Of a DNA stretch of 64,000 nt, positions 8,386 through 17,541 are shown piece after piece (the first letter of the stretch is position 1; each line of letters opens with the position of its first letter). The notes under the pieces were generated by a model that saw only the letters and a list, made by a program, of their open reading frames with translations, was not told where the DNA came from and did no database searches. The position numbers were made by a program, and so were the translations under genes. This DNA is from Streptomyces camponoticapitis (lineage in GTDB: Bacteria; Actinomycetota; Actinomycetes; Streptomycetales; Streptomycetaceae), in contig NZ_BMMV01000015.1 of the NCBI RefSeq assembly GCF_014646115.1, forward strand, positions 1 to 64,000, written 5' to 3'.

Positions 8386-9582
8386 ATGCCGGCCAACCAG
8401 GCAAGCCCCGGGCATCTGTTGCGGCTGATCCGCAGTGGACAGGCCACCACCCGCGGCGAGTTGCAGCACGCGACCGGACTTTCCCGGTCCACCATCGGCA
8501 ACCGCCTCGATCAGTTGTTCGCGGCGGGCTGGCTGCGCGACGGGACGGGCACGTCCACCGGCGGACGGCCCTCCGCACGCCTGGAGTTCGACTCCGGGCA
8601 TGCCGTCGTCATCGCGGTGGACCTGGAAACCCGGCACAGCCGCGCCGCCGTCCTCGACCTGGCGGGGCGCATCCTGGCCGAGCGCTCGGAGCCGCTGCTC
8701 ATCGCGGACGGACCGGACAAGGTCCTCGACACTCTGGCGGGCTGGTTCCCCGGTCTCCTGCGGGCGTCCGGTGTCGAACCGGCCCGGCTGTGCGGCATCG
8801 GCCTGTCCGTGCCGGGGCCCGTGGACTGGGCCACCGGCCAGGTCATCCAGCCACCGATCATGCCCGGCTGGGACCAGTACCCGATCCCGGAGCGTATGCA
8901 GCAGGCGTACGCGCGGCATGCTCCCGAAGCCGCGACCGCGCCCGTGCCGGTGCTCGTCGACAACGACGCCAATCTGATGGCGTACGCCGAACAGCGCGTC
9001 CACTACCCCGCCTGTTCGGCGTTCGTGCTGGTCAAGGTGTCGACGGGAATCGGTGCCGGGGTCGTCGTGGACGGGGAGCCGTACCGGGGCATCGACGGCG
9101 GCGCGGGCGACATCGGGCACATCCGGCTGCACGACCGGGCCGACGCCCTGTGCATGTGCGGCGCGTACGGGTGTCTGGCCGCCGTCGCCAGCGGGCGCGC
9201 CATCGCCGGGCAGCTCACGTCGGCGGGCATCCCGACCACCTCGGGGTCCGACGTACGCGAGCGTCTGGCGGACGGTCAGCCCGACGCGGTCCGGCTGGCA
9301 CGGGAGGCCGGGCGGCGGGTGGGTGAAGTGCTCGTCACGGTCGTGACGCTCCTCAATCCGGGGGTGCTCGTCCTCGCGGGTGACCTCGCGGGCACCCCGT
9401 TCCTCACGGGCGTACGGGAGTTGCTGTACCAACGGGCCATGCCGCGCACGACCGCCCATCTGAACGTCGTGACGTCCGGGCTCGGCGACCAGGCGGCGCT
9501 GACCGGCGCGGCGACGATGGTGGTCGAAAGGCTGTACGCGCCGGACCGGGCGGACGACAGGCTGACCGCGATGAACGGTTAG
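8386..9582 (+). CDS. ROK-family transcriptional repressor
   Basis: The 398-residue protein has an N-terminal winged helix (about 8-55, TTRGELQHATGLSRSTIGNR) and a ROK sugar-sensing domain. The ROK part contains DNDAN, GAGDIGHI and the zinc knuckle CMCGAYGC that is diagnostic of ROK regulators. It probably represses the two arms of this cluster and releases DNA when a cytoplasmic sugar binds. The ATG at 8386 has AGGAG 10 bases upstream. It is transcribed with the importer, so it would be autoregulated. The candidate operators are the repeats at 4909-4942. Confidence 0.92.
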   Translation: MPANQASPGHLLRLIRSGQATTRGELQHATGLSRSTIGNRLDQLFAAGWLRDGTGTSTGGRPSARLEFDSGHAVVIAVDLETRHSRAAVLDLAGRILAERSEPLLIADGPDKVLDTLAGWFPGLLRASGVEPARLCGIGLSVPGPVDWATGQVIQPPIMPGWDQYPIPERMQQAYARHAPEAATAPVPVLVDNDANLMAYAEQRVHYPACSAFVLVKVSTGIGAGVVVDGEPYRGIDGGAGDIGHIRLHDRADALCMCGAYGCLAAVASGRAIAGQLTSAGIPTTSGSDVRERLADGQPDAVRLAREAGRRVGEVLVTVVTLLNPGVLVLAGDLAGTPFLTGVRELLYQRAMPRTTAHLNVVTSGLGDQAALTGAATMVVERLYAPDRADDRLTAMNG

Positions 9583-9628
9583 TCCCCGCGCCCGACCTCT
9601 CACCCCTTCGATCTCTGTGGAGCACACC

Positions 9629-10558
9629 GTGCCGTACGACCCGCGACCCGCGACCGGCCCCGAACCGGTCCGTGTCGGTCTGGTGGGAGCCGGCCCCTGG
9701 GCCCGGACCATGCACGCCCGCATGCTCGGGGCCGGGCCGGAGACAGTACTCTCCGCGGTATGGGCGCGCCGTCCCGAGGCAGCACGCGAGACCGCCGCGC
9801 CGTACGGTGCGGCCGTCGCCGCCTCGTTCGAGGAACTGCTCGACCGCTGCGAGGCTGTGGCCTTCGCCGTTCCCCCCTCCGTACAGGCCGAATTGGCCGT
9901 ACGCGCGGCACGGGCCGGCCGCCCGATGCTGCTGGAGAAGCCGCTCGGGCCCGATCTCGACGCGGCAAGACAGGTGGCGGACGCGGTGGCCGAACACGGG
10001 GTCGTGACCCAGCTCGTACTCACCAAGCGGTATCACCCGGTGACCAGGGAATTCCTGCGCCGGGCAGGAGAGTTCGAGGTCACGGGCGCGCGGTCGTGCT
10101 ATCTGCACGGCGCGTTCCGCGCGGGCGCGCTCGCCACGCCCTGGCGCCTGGAGCAGGGCGCGCTGCTCGACCTCGGACCGCATCTGCTCGATCTCCTGGA
10201 CGTGGCAGTGGGCCCGATCGCCTCGGTACGCGGCTCGGGTGATCCACGCCTCTGGTCGGAGCTGACCTGTGAACACACCAACGGCGCGGTCAGCCAGGCC
10301 TCACTGTCCGGTTCGGTGGGTCTCGACCGGGCCCGTACCCGTGTCGAGCTGTACGGGCCGGCCGGTGAACTGACCTACGACACGGCCGAGTTGGACCACG
10401 AGGAATGCTGGCCCGTGCTACGCCGCGAGTTCGCAGCCGCGGTCCGCTCGGGCACCGCGGGGCCGATCGACGCGGCGCGCGGTCTGCACCTCCAGAAGCT
10501 GATCGCGATGGCGGCCGGCGGTGCTCTCCGCACGAGCCGGGACACCACCTGGCGCTGA
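9629..10558 (+). CDS. Gfo/Idh/MocA-family oxidoreductase
   Basis: The 309-residue NAD(P)-dependent enzyme has the Rossmann motif VGLVGAGPWARTMHARML near its N-terminus and LLEKPLG, the EKP motif carrying the conserved Lys, near residues 100-106. The C-terminal substrate domain includes GALLDLGPHLLDLL, whose Asp-His pair is typical. It probably oxidises or reduces an imported sugar or inositol-like compound. The GTG at 9629 is chosen because GGAG lies 6 bases upstream; a GTG at 9617 would include that site. It is the last gene of the plus-strand sugar operon. Confidence 0.85.
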   Translation: MPYDPRPATGPEPVRVGLVGAGPWARTMHARMLGAGPETVLSAVWARRPEAARETAAPYGAAVAASFEELLDRCEAVAFAVPPSVQAELAVRAARAGRPMLLEKPLGPDLDAARQVADAVAEHGVVTQLVLTKRYHPVTREFLRRAGEFEVTGARSCYLHGAFRAGALATPWRLEQGALLDLGPHLLDLLDVAVGPIASVRGSGDPRLWSELTCEHTNGAVSQASLSGSVGLDRARTRVELYGPAGELTYDTAELDHEECWPVLRREFAAAVRSGTAGPIDAARGLHLQKLIAMAAGGALRTSRDTTWR

Positions 10559-10834
10559 TCAGTTGCCGCTCCAGCCACCTTGCCGAACCACTCGGCACCT
10601 TCCCCGGCAACTCAAGAACCGGGCCACGCGTACGTCGTCGAGTCGCCTTTCTCGTCGCCAATCCCCCCGGGCGTCCACGCGGGGATCGGTGGAACCCACC
10701 CAGGCGCGGGAGCGGAACCGCTCGATACCACGAAATGCCAGGGATTGCCATATCGCCGTACACTGGTTTTAGTTGATGTGCGCAGGAATAACCGCGGATG
10801 CGGTGTATGCGCCGCTTTCCCGCGTCGTATGGGG
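10559..10834. other. Non-coding gap between the sugar operon and the DJ-1-type gene
   Basis: No convincing gene is seen. Base composition drops (for example around 10740-10800), as expected for a promoter region. Short open frames here have arginine- and proline-rich compositions typical of non-coding high-GC DNA. Confidence 0.5.
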
Positions 10835-10854
10835 TCGGATTCGATCGGATCCGA
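10835..10854. promoter_or_regulatory. 20-bp near-perfect palindrome upstream of the DJ-1-type gene
   Basis: TCGGATTCGATCGGATCCGA is self-complementary except for one symmetric pair (positions 7 and 14). It ends 23 bases before the ATG at 10878 and just ahead of the ribosome site GAAAGGG, so it would lie in the 5' leader or core promoter. It has no T-run, which argues for a protein-binding site over a terminator. Confidence 0.5.
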
Positions 10855-10877
10855 CTCCTAGAAAGGGTGAAAGCGCC

Positions 10878-11576
10878 ATGGCGAATGTGCTGATGATCCT
10901 TTCGGGGGTCGACCACTGGACGGGGGCCGACGGAACGCGCCTTCCCGCCGGATACTGGGCGGAGGAGTTCGCCGTCCCTCACCGCAAGATGACCGAGGCA
11001 GGGATCCATGTTGACCTCGCCTCCCCCGTGGGGGGCAAGCCGACACCCGACCCGGACAGCCTGAGCACCGAGGGCGCCGGTCCTCGGGGTCCCGAGTTCG
11101 CCACGTACGTCGATGATCACTCTGACATCCTGGGGAATCCCAAACCGCTCTCGGACGTCCGTTCCGCCGACTACGATGCGACGCTCCTCGTCGGGGGGCA
11201 CGGTCCGATGGAGGATCTGGCCCATGACCCCGACATGGGTCGCGTCCTGAGCGACTTCGAGGCATCGGGAAAGATCATCGCGCCGCTGTGCCACGGCCCC
11301 GCCGGTCTGCTCAGCGCGAACAAACCAGGAGGCCACTGGCTGTTCGAAGGGAAGACGCTCACGGGCTTCACCAACGAGGAGGAGGAGGAACACGGCTCCG
11401 CGACATTCGCTCCGTGGCTGGTGGAGAACATGCTGAAGGCCCGCGGCGCGAAAATCCAGTCGATCGAGGCATGGGGCGTGAACATCGTTGAAGACGGCAC
11501 GATGATCTCAGGCCAGAACCCCCAGTCCAGCGGGGCGCTGGCCGGGAAGCTGATCGACAGGCTCACCGCCCACTGA
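10878..11576 (+). CDS. DJ-1/PfpI superfamily protein, Hsp31-like
   Basis: The 232-residue cytoplasmic protein has the Hsp31-type features: GYWAEEFAVPH (catalytic Glu region, about 26-36), GGHGPMEDLAHDP and the nucleophile elbow LCHGPAGLLSA, with its Cys near residue 138. Relatives act as glyoxalase III-type or chaperone-like stress proteins; which applies here cannot be told. The ATG at 10878 follows GAAAGGGTGA, and longer upstream frames are not conserved-looking. It stands alone, preceded by a strong palindrome. Confidence 0.85.
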   Translation: MANVLMILSGVDHWTGADGTRLPAGYWAEEFAVPHRKMTEAGIHVDLASPVGGKPTPDPDSLSTEGAGPRGPEFATYVDDHSDILGNPKPLSDVRSADYDATLLVGGHGPMEDLAHDPDMGRVLSDFEASGKIIAPLCHGPAGLLSANKPGGHWLFEGKTLTGFTNEEEEEHGSATFAPWLVENMLKARGAKIQSIEAWGVNIVEDGTMISGQNPQSSGALAGKLIDRLTAH

Positions 11577-12121
11577 GACCCGCCCAACAGCGCGCACAGC
11601 GGAGCGCGGATGTCACTCCGGCGACCGAGGAGGGCGCGGGTACCTCGTAACCGTGGTGCCGCTCCCACTCTCTCCAGGCACGACCCCTCGGCGGCGAACC
11701 TCAGCCCCCGTTCCCCCCGGGGTGGCGAAGAGGTGCTGCTCAACGAGGTCGCCCAGTGTCACTGATCGCATGCCGTTCAGCAGGCCATCTGGGGAGAGCC
11801 CCGGCTCCGAGCGCGACGAGTGACGTACGGAAGCCGGTGAAGATCACCCCGTCGGCGGGCTGGAGATCGGTTCCCCGCAGATGTGAGCCGTCGAGAAGCC
11901 ACGGCCCCGTCAACATCAGCCACCGACTCGGGGCCCCAGGGTGCGCTGAACACCTCCCGTCCATGGACGGCGATCGTCGCCGCGGACCTCTCTCGAAGAA
12001 TCCGCTGGCGCGCCATGGCTCAACACACCTGGAGCTCCGGACTACTTGAGTTCCGGGGGCGCCCTGAGGAGTGCCGGCTCTCCGACGAGAAATACCTCAC
12101 CGGGTCGACGTGTTCTCGGCG
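11577..12121. other. Gene-poor 0.5-kb stretch, probably decayed
   Basis: No intact gene is supported. A minus-strand frame around 11740-11964 reads protein-like for a short way (GPWLLDGSHLRGTDLQPADG) but has no recognisable family or start signal. It may be the remains of a gene, but the evidence is weak. Confidence 0.3.
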
Positions 12122-12256
12122 ATGTTCTTCACCGGCACGGTCAATAAACTGCCGATCGTGGTCGGACTGGGGGCGACCATCGCGGCGGTTACCGCACTCG
12201 ACGCCGCCCTGGTGCTCGAACACTTCCTTCCTTGGATACGGGATAAATGGTGGTAG
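12122..12256 (+). CDS. Possible small membrane protein or 3' remnant of one
   Basis: A 44-residue frame from the ATG at 12122 encodes a single hydrophobic helix, KLPIVVGLGATIAAVTALDA, and ends EHFLPWIRDKWW. The frame is open upstream to a GTG at 12071 with no good ribosome site. It ends 29 bases before the ABC-2-like membrane gene, so the two could be cotranscribed. It could also be the surviving C-terminus of a larger integral membrane protein. Confidence 0.3.
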   Translation: MFFTGTVNKLPIVVGLGATIAAVTALDAALVLEHFLPWIRDKWW

Positions 12257-12285
12257 TCCTGTCACGAGTTCTCAAGGGAGTTGAT

Positions 12286-13398
12286 ATGGCCGAAAGGAAC
12301 GATCCCGCGGCCCCGGAGTCAGCACCGCACGGACAATCTCCTGCCCCCTCACCCACGTCGCGGTTCCGGAGAGAGGTGAGAGAGGCGATTACGCCGCGCG
12401 CCGCGCTTCTGCTCCTGGGTGTCCTGATTCTTGAGCTGGCCTTCGTCGTCTCCTACATCGGGGCCTTTCACTCACCGAAACCCAGCAAAATCACACTGGC
12501 CGTGGTGGCTCCGGCGCGGACACAGGCAGCGGTGATCGACAGACTCGGCAGCATCCCTGGCCAGCCTCTTTCGGGCCGTCCGGCCGACAGTGTGAACCAG
12601 GCTCGTGCGATGGTCCTCGAACGCGAGGTGGACGCCGCTCTTCTGATCACTCCGGCCTCGCCCGCGGACCGGCTGCTGGTGGCCTCCGCCGGCGGTCCGT
12701 CAGCCGTACAAGCCCTGCAACTGATCTTCCAGAAAGCGGATGCTTCCCGACCGGTGAAAATCACCGATCTGCGCCCCCCGAACTCCGCGGACGGGCGTGG
12801 ACTGGCCAGCTTCTATCTGGTGGTAGGCATGATCATCGGCGGTTATCTGGCCTCTGCGGCGCTATCCGCGTCGTTCGGCGCGCGAACGGCCAATCCGCAC
12901 CGCATGCTCATCCGGCTGGGCGCGCTGGCCGGGCTGTCGATCCTGTCGGGACTCGGCGGTGCGATCATCATCGACCTCATCTTCGACGCCCTGCCGGGGC
13001 ACTTCGGCCCGATTTGGGGGATCGCCACCCTCATCACCTTCGCTGCCGCCGCATCCGGAATGGCATTCCAAGTGCTTCTCGGCCCGGCCGGAATCGCCCT
13101 TTCAGTTCTGATCTTCGTGGTACTGGGAAATCCCAGCGCGGGCGGCGTCTACCCGTCGGCACTTCTCCCGCCGTTCTGGCGTGACCTCGGTCCGGCTCTT
13201 CCGAACGGCGCCGGAGTGACGCTCGTACGCAACTACTCGTACTTCGGCGGACATCACACCAGTACGGCCTGGTGGGTACTGTCCGCCTGGGCCGCGGGCG
13301 GTGTACTGCTCAGTGCCCTCGCCTCGCTACGCCGCAGCGCGAAGGCCGCGGCTCGTGCTGCGGCACCAGAGGGCGGGAGCAGCACGGCAGGGAAGTGA
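12286..13398 (+). CDS. ABC-2-like integral membrane protein (YhgE/Pip or DUF3533-like)
   Basis: The 370-residue protein has a cytoplasmic N-terminus, one transmembrane helix (about 39-61, AALLLLGVLILELAFVVSYI) and an extracytoplasmic domain of roughly 110 residues. A cluster of about five helices follows from residue 175 to 350. This arrangement is that of ABC-2 permeases and YhgE/Pip-like exporters. GGGAG lies 9 bases before the ATG. No ATPase gene is adjacent, so its partner and cargo are unknown. Confidence 0.65.
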   Translation: MAERNDPAAPESAPHGQSPAPSPTSRFRREVREAITPRAALLLLGVLILELAFVVSYIGAFHSPKPSKITLAVVAPARTQAAVIDRLGSIPGQPLSGRPADSVNQARAMVLEREVDAALLITPASPADRLLVASAGGPSAVQALQLIFQKADASRPVKITDLRPPNSADGRGLASFYLVVGMIIGGYLASAALSASFGARTANPHRMLIRLGALAGLSILSGLGGAIIIDLIFDALPGHFGPIWGIATLITFAAAASGMAFQVLLGPAGIALSVLIFVVLGNPSAGGVYPSALLPPFWRDLGPALPNGAGVTLVRNYSYFGGHHTSTAWWVLSAWAAGGVLLSALASLRRSAKAAARAAAPEGGSSTAGK

Positions 13399-13617
13399 CG
13401 GCCATGGCTCCCGCACGGGTAGAACAGTTGTTGAAGATCGGGCGTGTGCCCCTGCCCGGCCGTGCTTGGTCGCCCCAGGGCCGCTCGACCGGGTGCGCGG
13501 CAGCGGATCTCAGCAGCCGGAAACGCACAAGGTCGCCGCGGGCGGGAGTGCCGACAGGCTCCAGCTGACGGCGTCCCCTCCCGGCAGATGTCGTTGTTGT
13601 CGCCACCCCGTGGATCG

Positions 13618-15705
13618 TCAGGCGCCCTCTTGGGTGTCCATGTCGGCCCAGATGGTCTTCCCGGTGCCCTCATGCCGCGTCCCCCAGTGTTGAGCGAGGG
13701 AGGCCACGAGGAAGAGTCCGCGCCCTCCCTCGTCCTGCGGGCCTGCGTGGCGCAGGTGCGGGGTGGTGTCGGCGTCGTCGTGGACTTCCACCGTCAGGCT
13801 GCGGTCGAAGATCAGGCGCAACCCGATGGGGCCCGTTGCGTGGCGGATCACGTTGGTGGCGAGCTCGCTCACCACCAGGTCGACGAGGGGGGTGTGGTCT
13901 TCAAGGCCCCACTGCGTCAGCTGGCGGCGGGCACTCCGCCTGGCTTCACCCACCGAGGGCGCTTCCGGCGGGAATTCCCACGATGAGACCCGGTCGGGCG
14001 CGATGCGCCGCGTCCTGGCGACGAGCAGTGCCACCCCGTCCTCTGGAGTCGTGTCGTGCAGGACTTTGTAGGCGACCGAGCTGGACACCTGTTTGGGAGG
14101 CGCTGTGGAGCGCACGGCTTCACGCAGCCGACTGGTCCGCGCGCGGGCCTCGGCCGGGTAGCGCTCCGCGCTGCCGTCCGAGAAGAGCGTCAACAGACTT
14201 CCGGCGAGCAATTCCACGGTGGACAACTCGTAGGGAACGCCCTGGCCCAGCGGAGGTCCACCGGTCAGCTCAAGCACGGTCACAACGCCTTCGGGGCTGG
14301 TGAGCAGCGGGCTGTCATGGCCCGCGGAAGTGCCTGAGCACTGCTGGGTGACCGGGTCGTAGACCATGTACAGGCAGGAGGCCGTGAACGGTGGCCGTGC
14401 ATGATGCAGGCTTGCCGGGTCCGCGTCGCGTTCGCGTGCAAGCCTCTGGGCGACGTTGTCGAGATGCGTCATCAGTTCGTCTGGCGGCAGGTCCAGTGAG
14501 GCCAGGGTGGAAGCGGCTGTCCGTAGTCGGCCCATGGCCAGGGACGCCTGCAGGTCCTCCCCCGGCACGTACCCGATGATCAGGCCCGCCCGGCAACTGG
14601 GTAGCGGCAGGACATCGAACCAGTGGGCGCCGTAGCGACCCGAGCGGTAGCAGTAGGAGGGCTCCACCGCCGGAGTCTCCGGTGGCGCCCACGGAAGCAA
14701 ACTGCGCTGAAGGGTGGTCGCCACCGTGTGCTCGCGGGTAAAGCGGCGTGCGTTGTCGAGGCAGAGCGCCGTGCGCGCGGCGAGCTGTGTGGCCAAGGAC
14801 AAGTCGTCCTCGTTGAACGGCTCGGGGTGTGATCGGGCCCGGTAGAAACTGGCCAGACCCATCACCAGTCCATGCACTGTCAGCGGCGTCACGATGAGCG
14901 AATGGACTCCGGATGACACGATGAACTCTCTTCTCGGACGGTCGTGGGCCAGCCATCCGCCGGTCGCGGACAGATTCGCCACCAACTGGGGCCGCAGATC
15001 CGCCAGGGCCTGGGAATATGGACTGTGCGAGTTGTACGGGCTGGCGCCGCCGACGGGATAAGCCGGGGGCTCACCCTCATGAGACTTGAACCCGGAGCGT
15101 CTCATCGGCAGCCGAAGTGCCACCGGGCTCGTGGGCGCGTCACCGGTGAAAACAGATTCCATCACGTCGACTGCGACGGCGTCGGCGAAGTTGGGCACCG
15201 TCGTGTCAGCCAGTTCTTGCGCTGTGCGCATTGGATCCAGGGTGCTGCCCACACCGGTTTGCGCCAGGTTGAGCAAGTCCAGGTCTCTCTGCTTGCGTAC
15301 CTGCTCGGTGACGTCATCGATCGCCGCGGCAGCGAGCGTGGGGAGAGACTCCGGACGTTCGACCAGGTACGCGGTGACGGCGTACTCGTGTGACCTGCCC
15401 GGATCCGTGGCTGGGACGGCACTCAGAGGCCAGTCGAACACAGGACTCTGCTTCTCCAGCACTTTCTTGATGAGCGGCGAAAGGTGGAGCCCGACGTCCA
15501 GGTCTCCGATATGGGCCCCCACCACCTGGCTCTCGCGCAGACCGCGTATGGCGAGAGCCGCGCGGTTGGACCGCAGAATGCGCAGTTGCGAATCATAAAC
15601 CTCTAGGCCGATTCTGGCCTGTTCAAACAGAGCCTTCTCAACTTCCCCCGCACCATCCGGTCCTGCACCATCTGCGGCGAAGTCGACACGCCCTCCGAGC
15701 GACAT
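13618..15705 (-). CDS. PAS-GAF-SpoIIE-HATPase signalling protein with degraded phosphatase site
   Basis: The 695-residue cytoplasmic protein has a PAS-like sensor (about 15-130), a GAF domain (about 150-325), a SpoIIE/PP2C domain (about 340-565) and a C-terminal anti-sigma-type HATPase (about 580-690). The PP2C metal site is eroded. The usual GGDW motif reads YGAHW, GDVxGHG reads GYVPGED, and the final DD motif reads ED-G. SDG is kept. The kinase N-box LVVSELATNVIRHA and G-box GGRGLFLVASLAQHWG are intact. It probably acts as an anti-sigma kinase with a pseudo-phosphatase sensor, but residual activity cannot be excluded. The ATG at 15705 has AGG 6 bases upstream; an in-frame GTG at 15717 is less likely. 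Confidence 0.85.
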   Translation of the reverse strand: MSLGGRVDFAADGAGPDGAGEVEKALFEQARIGLEVYDSQLRILRSNRAALAIRGLRESQVVGAHIGDLDVGLHLSPLIKKVLEKQSPVFDWPLSAVPATDPGRSHEYAVTAYLVERPESLPTLAAAAIDDVTEQVRKQRDLDLLNLAQTGVGSTLDPMRTAQELADTTVPNFADAVAVDVMESVFTGDAPTSPVALRLPMRRSGFKSHEGEPPAYPVGGASPYNSHSPYSQALADLRPQLVANLSATGGWLAHDRPRREFIVSSGVHSLIVTPLTVHGLVMGLASFYRARSHPEPFNEDDLSLATQLAARTALCLDNARRFTREHTVATTLQRSLLPWAPPETPAVEPSYCYRSGRYGAHWFDVLPLPSCRAGLIIGYVPGEDLQASLAMGRLRTAASTLASLDLPPDELMTHLDNVAQRLARERDADPASLHHARPPFTASCLYMVYDPVTQQCSGTSAGHDSPLLTSPEGVVTVLELTGGPPLGQGVPYELSTVELLAGSLLTLFSDGSAERYPAEARARTSRLREAVRSTAPPKQVSSSVAYKVLHDTTPEDGVALLVARTRRIAPDRVSSWEFPPEAPSVGEARRSARRQLTQWGLEDHTPLVDLVVSELATNVIRHATGPIGLRLIFDRSLTVEVHDDADTTPHLRHAGPQDEGGRGLFLVASLAQHWGTRHEGTGKTIWADMDTQEGA

Positions 15706-16189
15706 GGCACACCTCACCTCCCATCCTCTACGTCAGTAAACCCGCCCGCGCGGCCGCCCGCCATACGGAGCAACATTGACCGCTGAGTTGAATTCGCGTA
15801 CGCGAACCTCGACGGTCCGTTTCAGCCTCACGGCGTCATGTGCGATGTCCGATCCTGGGCATGGGAAAGGCACATGGTCACGCTATTCAGCTAAATACCT
15901 TCAGCCAGGGTCAGCGGGAAAGTTCGGCCTGCGGCTCAGGTGGCATGGCCACCACCCCACTCCTACGCTGAGAGAAGCGTCCTCACAAGGCGGGCCGACG
16001 GGTTGACCAGCTGTCATCGGGCCCGTTTCCCCAATCTTCGCAGTACGCACCCTGGGCACCGCCGGTCGCTCCCAAACACTGGCGACCTCACGTCCGTGCC
16101 GGGACGCTCGTGATTCACGCCGCGCACATCTGTGCCCTGCGCATCTGTAAATTTTACTGGAACCGAATCATCAATGTGGAGGATCACCC
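15706..16189. other. Divergent intergenic region of 0.48 kb
   Basis: The gap holds no supported gene. The segment just before the decarboxylase-like gene (16145-16175) is AT-rich and could carry its promoter. Nothing else recognisable is seen. Confidence 0.45.
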
Positions 16190-16975
16190 ATGCGCGGATA
16201 CACACTTCCGCTGTCCCCGCGAGGTGAAGCGAACATCACGCCGGCACCCCCGTGGCACTACGCGGGCGAAGTAGTCGCTGCCGAGTTCTGGGCGGATGCG
16301 CAAGCCGCAGCCGCAACGCTGCCCGACGGGCTCACTCTCGACCCCGAGTCAAACGGCCGCACAGTCGCGCTCTTCTTCGACTGGCAGTTCTCCGGTGAGC
16401 AGGACGAATACCTGGAACCGGCACGCAGCCAGTACCGGGAATTCTTCCTCTTGGTGGACGCGATCTGGCAGGACCAACCCGTTTCCTGGTGCCCGTACAT
16501 CTACGTCGACAACGACGCGGCCATGGCGCGAGGGTGGGTACAGGGATTCCCCAAGAAAATGGGTGCGATCCATCAAACCAGGGCTTTCGCCAGCGGTGGT
16601 CCGGCCACTCCCCAGACTGCTCGGGGCGGACGCTTCGGAGCTTCCGTAAGCGCGGTGGGGCACCGACTCGCCAAAGCCGTGGTCACCCTGGAGAAGCCGC
16701 TGGAGGACCCCTCGACCATACAGCGGCCCACGATCAACCTGCGGCACTTCCCACGACTGGCAGTCGGACAGTACGACAAACCCGCCGTCCACGAACTGGT
16801 CATGGCGGTATTCGAGAACCAGCAGATATCTGATCCCTGGGTCGGCACAGCAGAGCTGGAACTCCTGGAAGCACCGGGCGAGGAACTCGCCGACCTGAAG
16901 CCGATTCGTATGGGCGTCGGAATGCGCTTCGGGCTCTCCTACACAGTGACCCAGATTCGCAATCTCACCAGCTGA
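16190..16975 (+). CDS. Acetoacetate decarboxylase family protein
   Basis: The 261-residue protein has the family core with a Lys pair, GFPKKMGAIH near residues 121-130. This corresponds to the Schiff-base Lys and its neighbour in acetoacetate decarboxylase. PWHYAGE near the N-terminus and the long beta-cone pattern agree. GGAGG lies 9 bases before the ATG. Actinobacterial relatives include aldolase-dehydratases acting on other keto-acids, so the substrate is open. It stands next to a recombinase remnant, so it may be part of acquired DNA. Confidence 0.8.
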   Translation: MRGYTLPLSPRGEANITPAPPWHYAGEVVAAEFWADAQAAAATLPDGLTLDPESNGRTVALFFDWQFSGEQDEYLEPARSQYREFFLLVDAIWQDQPVSWCPYIYVDNDAAMARGWVQGFPKKMGAIHQTRAFASGGPATPQTARGGRFGASVSAVGHRLAKAVVTLEKPLEDPSTIQRPTINLRHFPRLAVGQYDKPAVHELVMAVFENQQISDPWVGTAELELLEAPGEELADLKPIRMGVGMRFGLSYTVTQIRNLTS

Positions 16976-17541
16976 GCCCCCGTAGGGAACCGGCAGAACG
17001 CCCCGGCGGAGGCGCGGCTGCCAACAGTCGGGGTTCGCCGCGGCCATGCCGTCCTCGGCCGCACAGACTCGCCCTGGCTCTCCCCTGGAGGCCAGCCCGG
17101 CGCCGGCCGATCAGTGCCTGAGCCATCGGCGAACGGCACCGCAAACTGGGAATCCGGCTCGCGGAGTCCCGCTCGACCGCGCTGTTCCAGCTCGCCAGCA
17201 AGCTGCCCGCCGCGGTCCTCGCCCACACCCTCGGCATCGACATCACTGTCGCCGTCGAGTGGCAGCGTCGTCATCGGAACGAGGATCTCCTTCAACCACC
17301 CGGACGTCGACAAGATCACAGCCGCAGGCGCCGCGCTCACCGCACACCTGAGCGCACTCGGAGCCCCGCACATGACGACCGCGACTTCGCGATTCGCCGC
17401 CGTGCTCTCGGTGCGACGACAGCCCGGAATCGTGGTCGCTGAGGCGCGGCCTTCTCCGAACCCGTCAGCCCACCACCCGGTGTACCCCTCGCCGACCGGG
17501 CCCCGGCACGGTAGCTCCGCCAACCGCCCGGTCGACCACCA
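16976..17541. other. Non-coding or decayed stretch downstream of the decarboxylase-like gene
   Basis: This 0.57-kb stretch contains the recombinase remnant (17033-17265) and otherwise only frames of low-complexity composition. A frame near 17270-17410 (FNHPDVDKITAAGAAL) looks mildly protein-like but has no start signal or family. Confidence 0.4.
17033..17265 (+). pseudogene. Frameshifted 3' remnant of a site-specific recombinase/integrase
   Basis: Two reading frames together give the C-terminus often seen in Streptomyces integrase-like proteins. In one frame, 17051-17115 reads VLGRTDSPWLSPGGQPGAG, like the usual WLFPGGQPG. In another frame, 17122-17265 reads HRKLGIRLAESRSTALFQLA followed by SKLPAAVLAHTLGIDITVAV. 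A stop (17119-17121) precedes the second frame, so at least one frameshift and a 5' loss have occurred. The family call rests on memory of the motif and should be checked by search. Confidence 0.5.
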
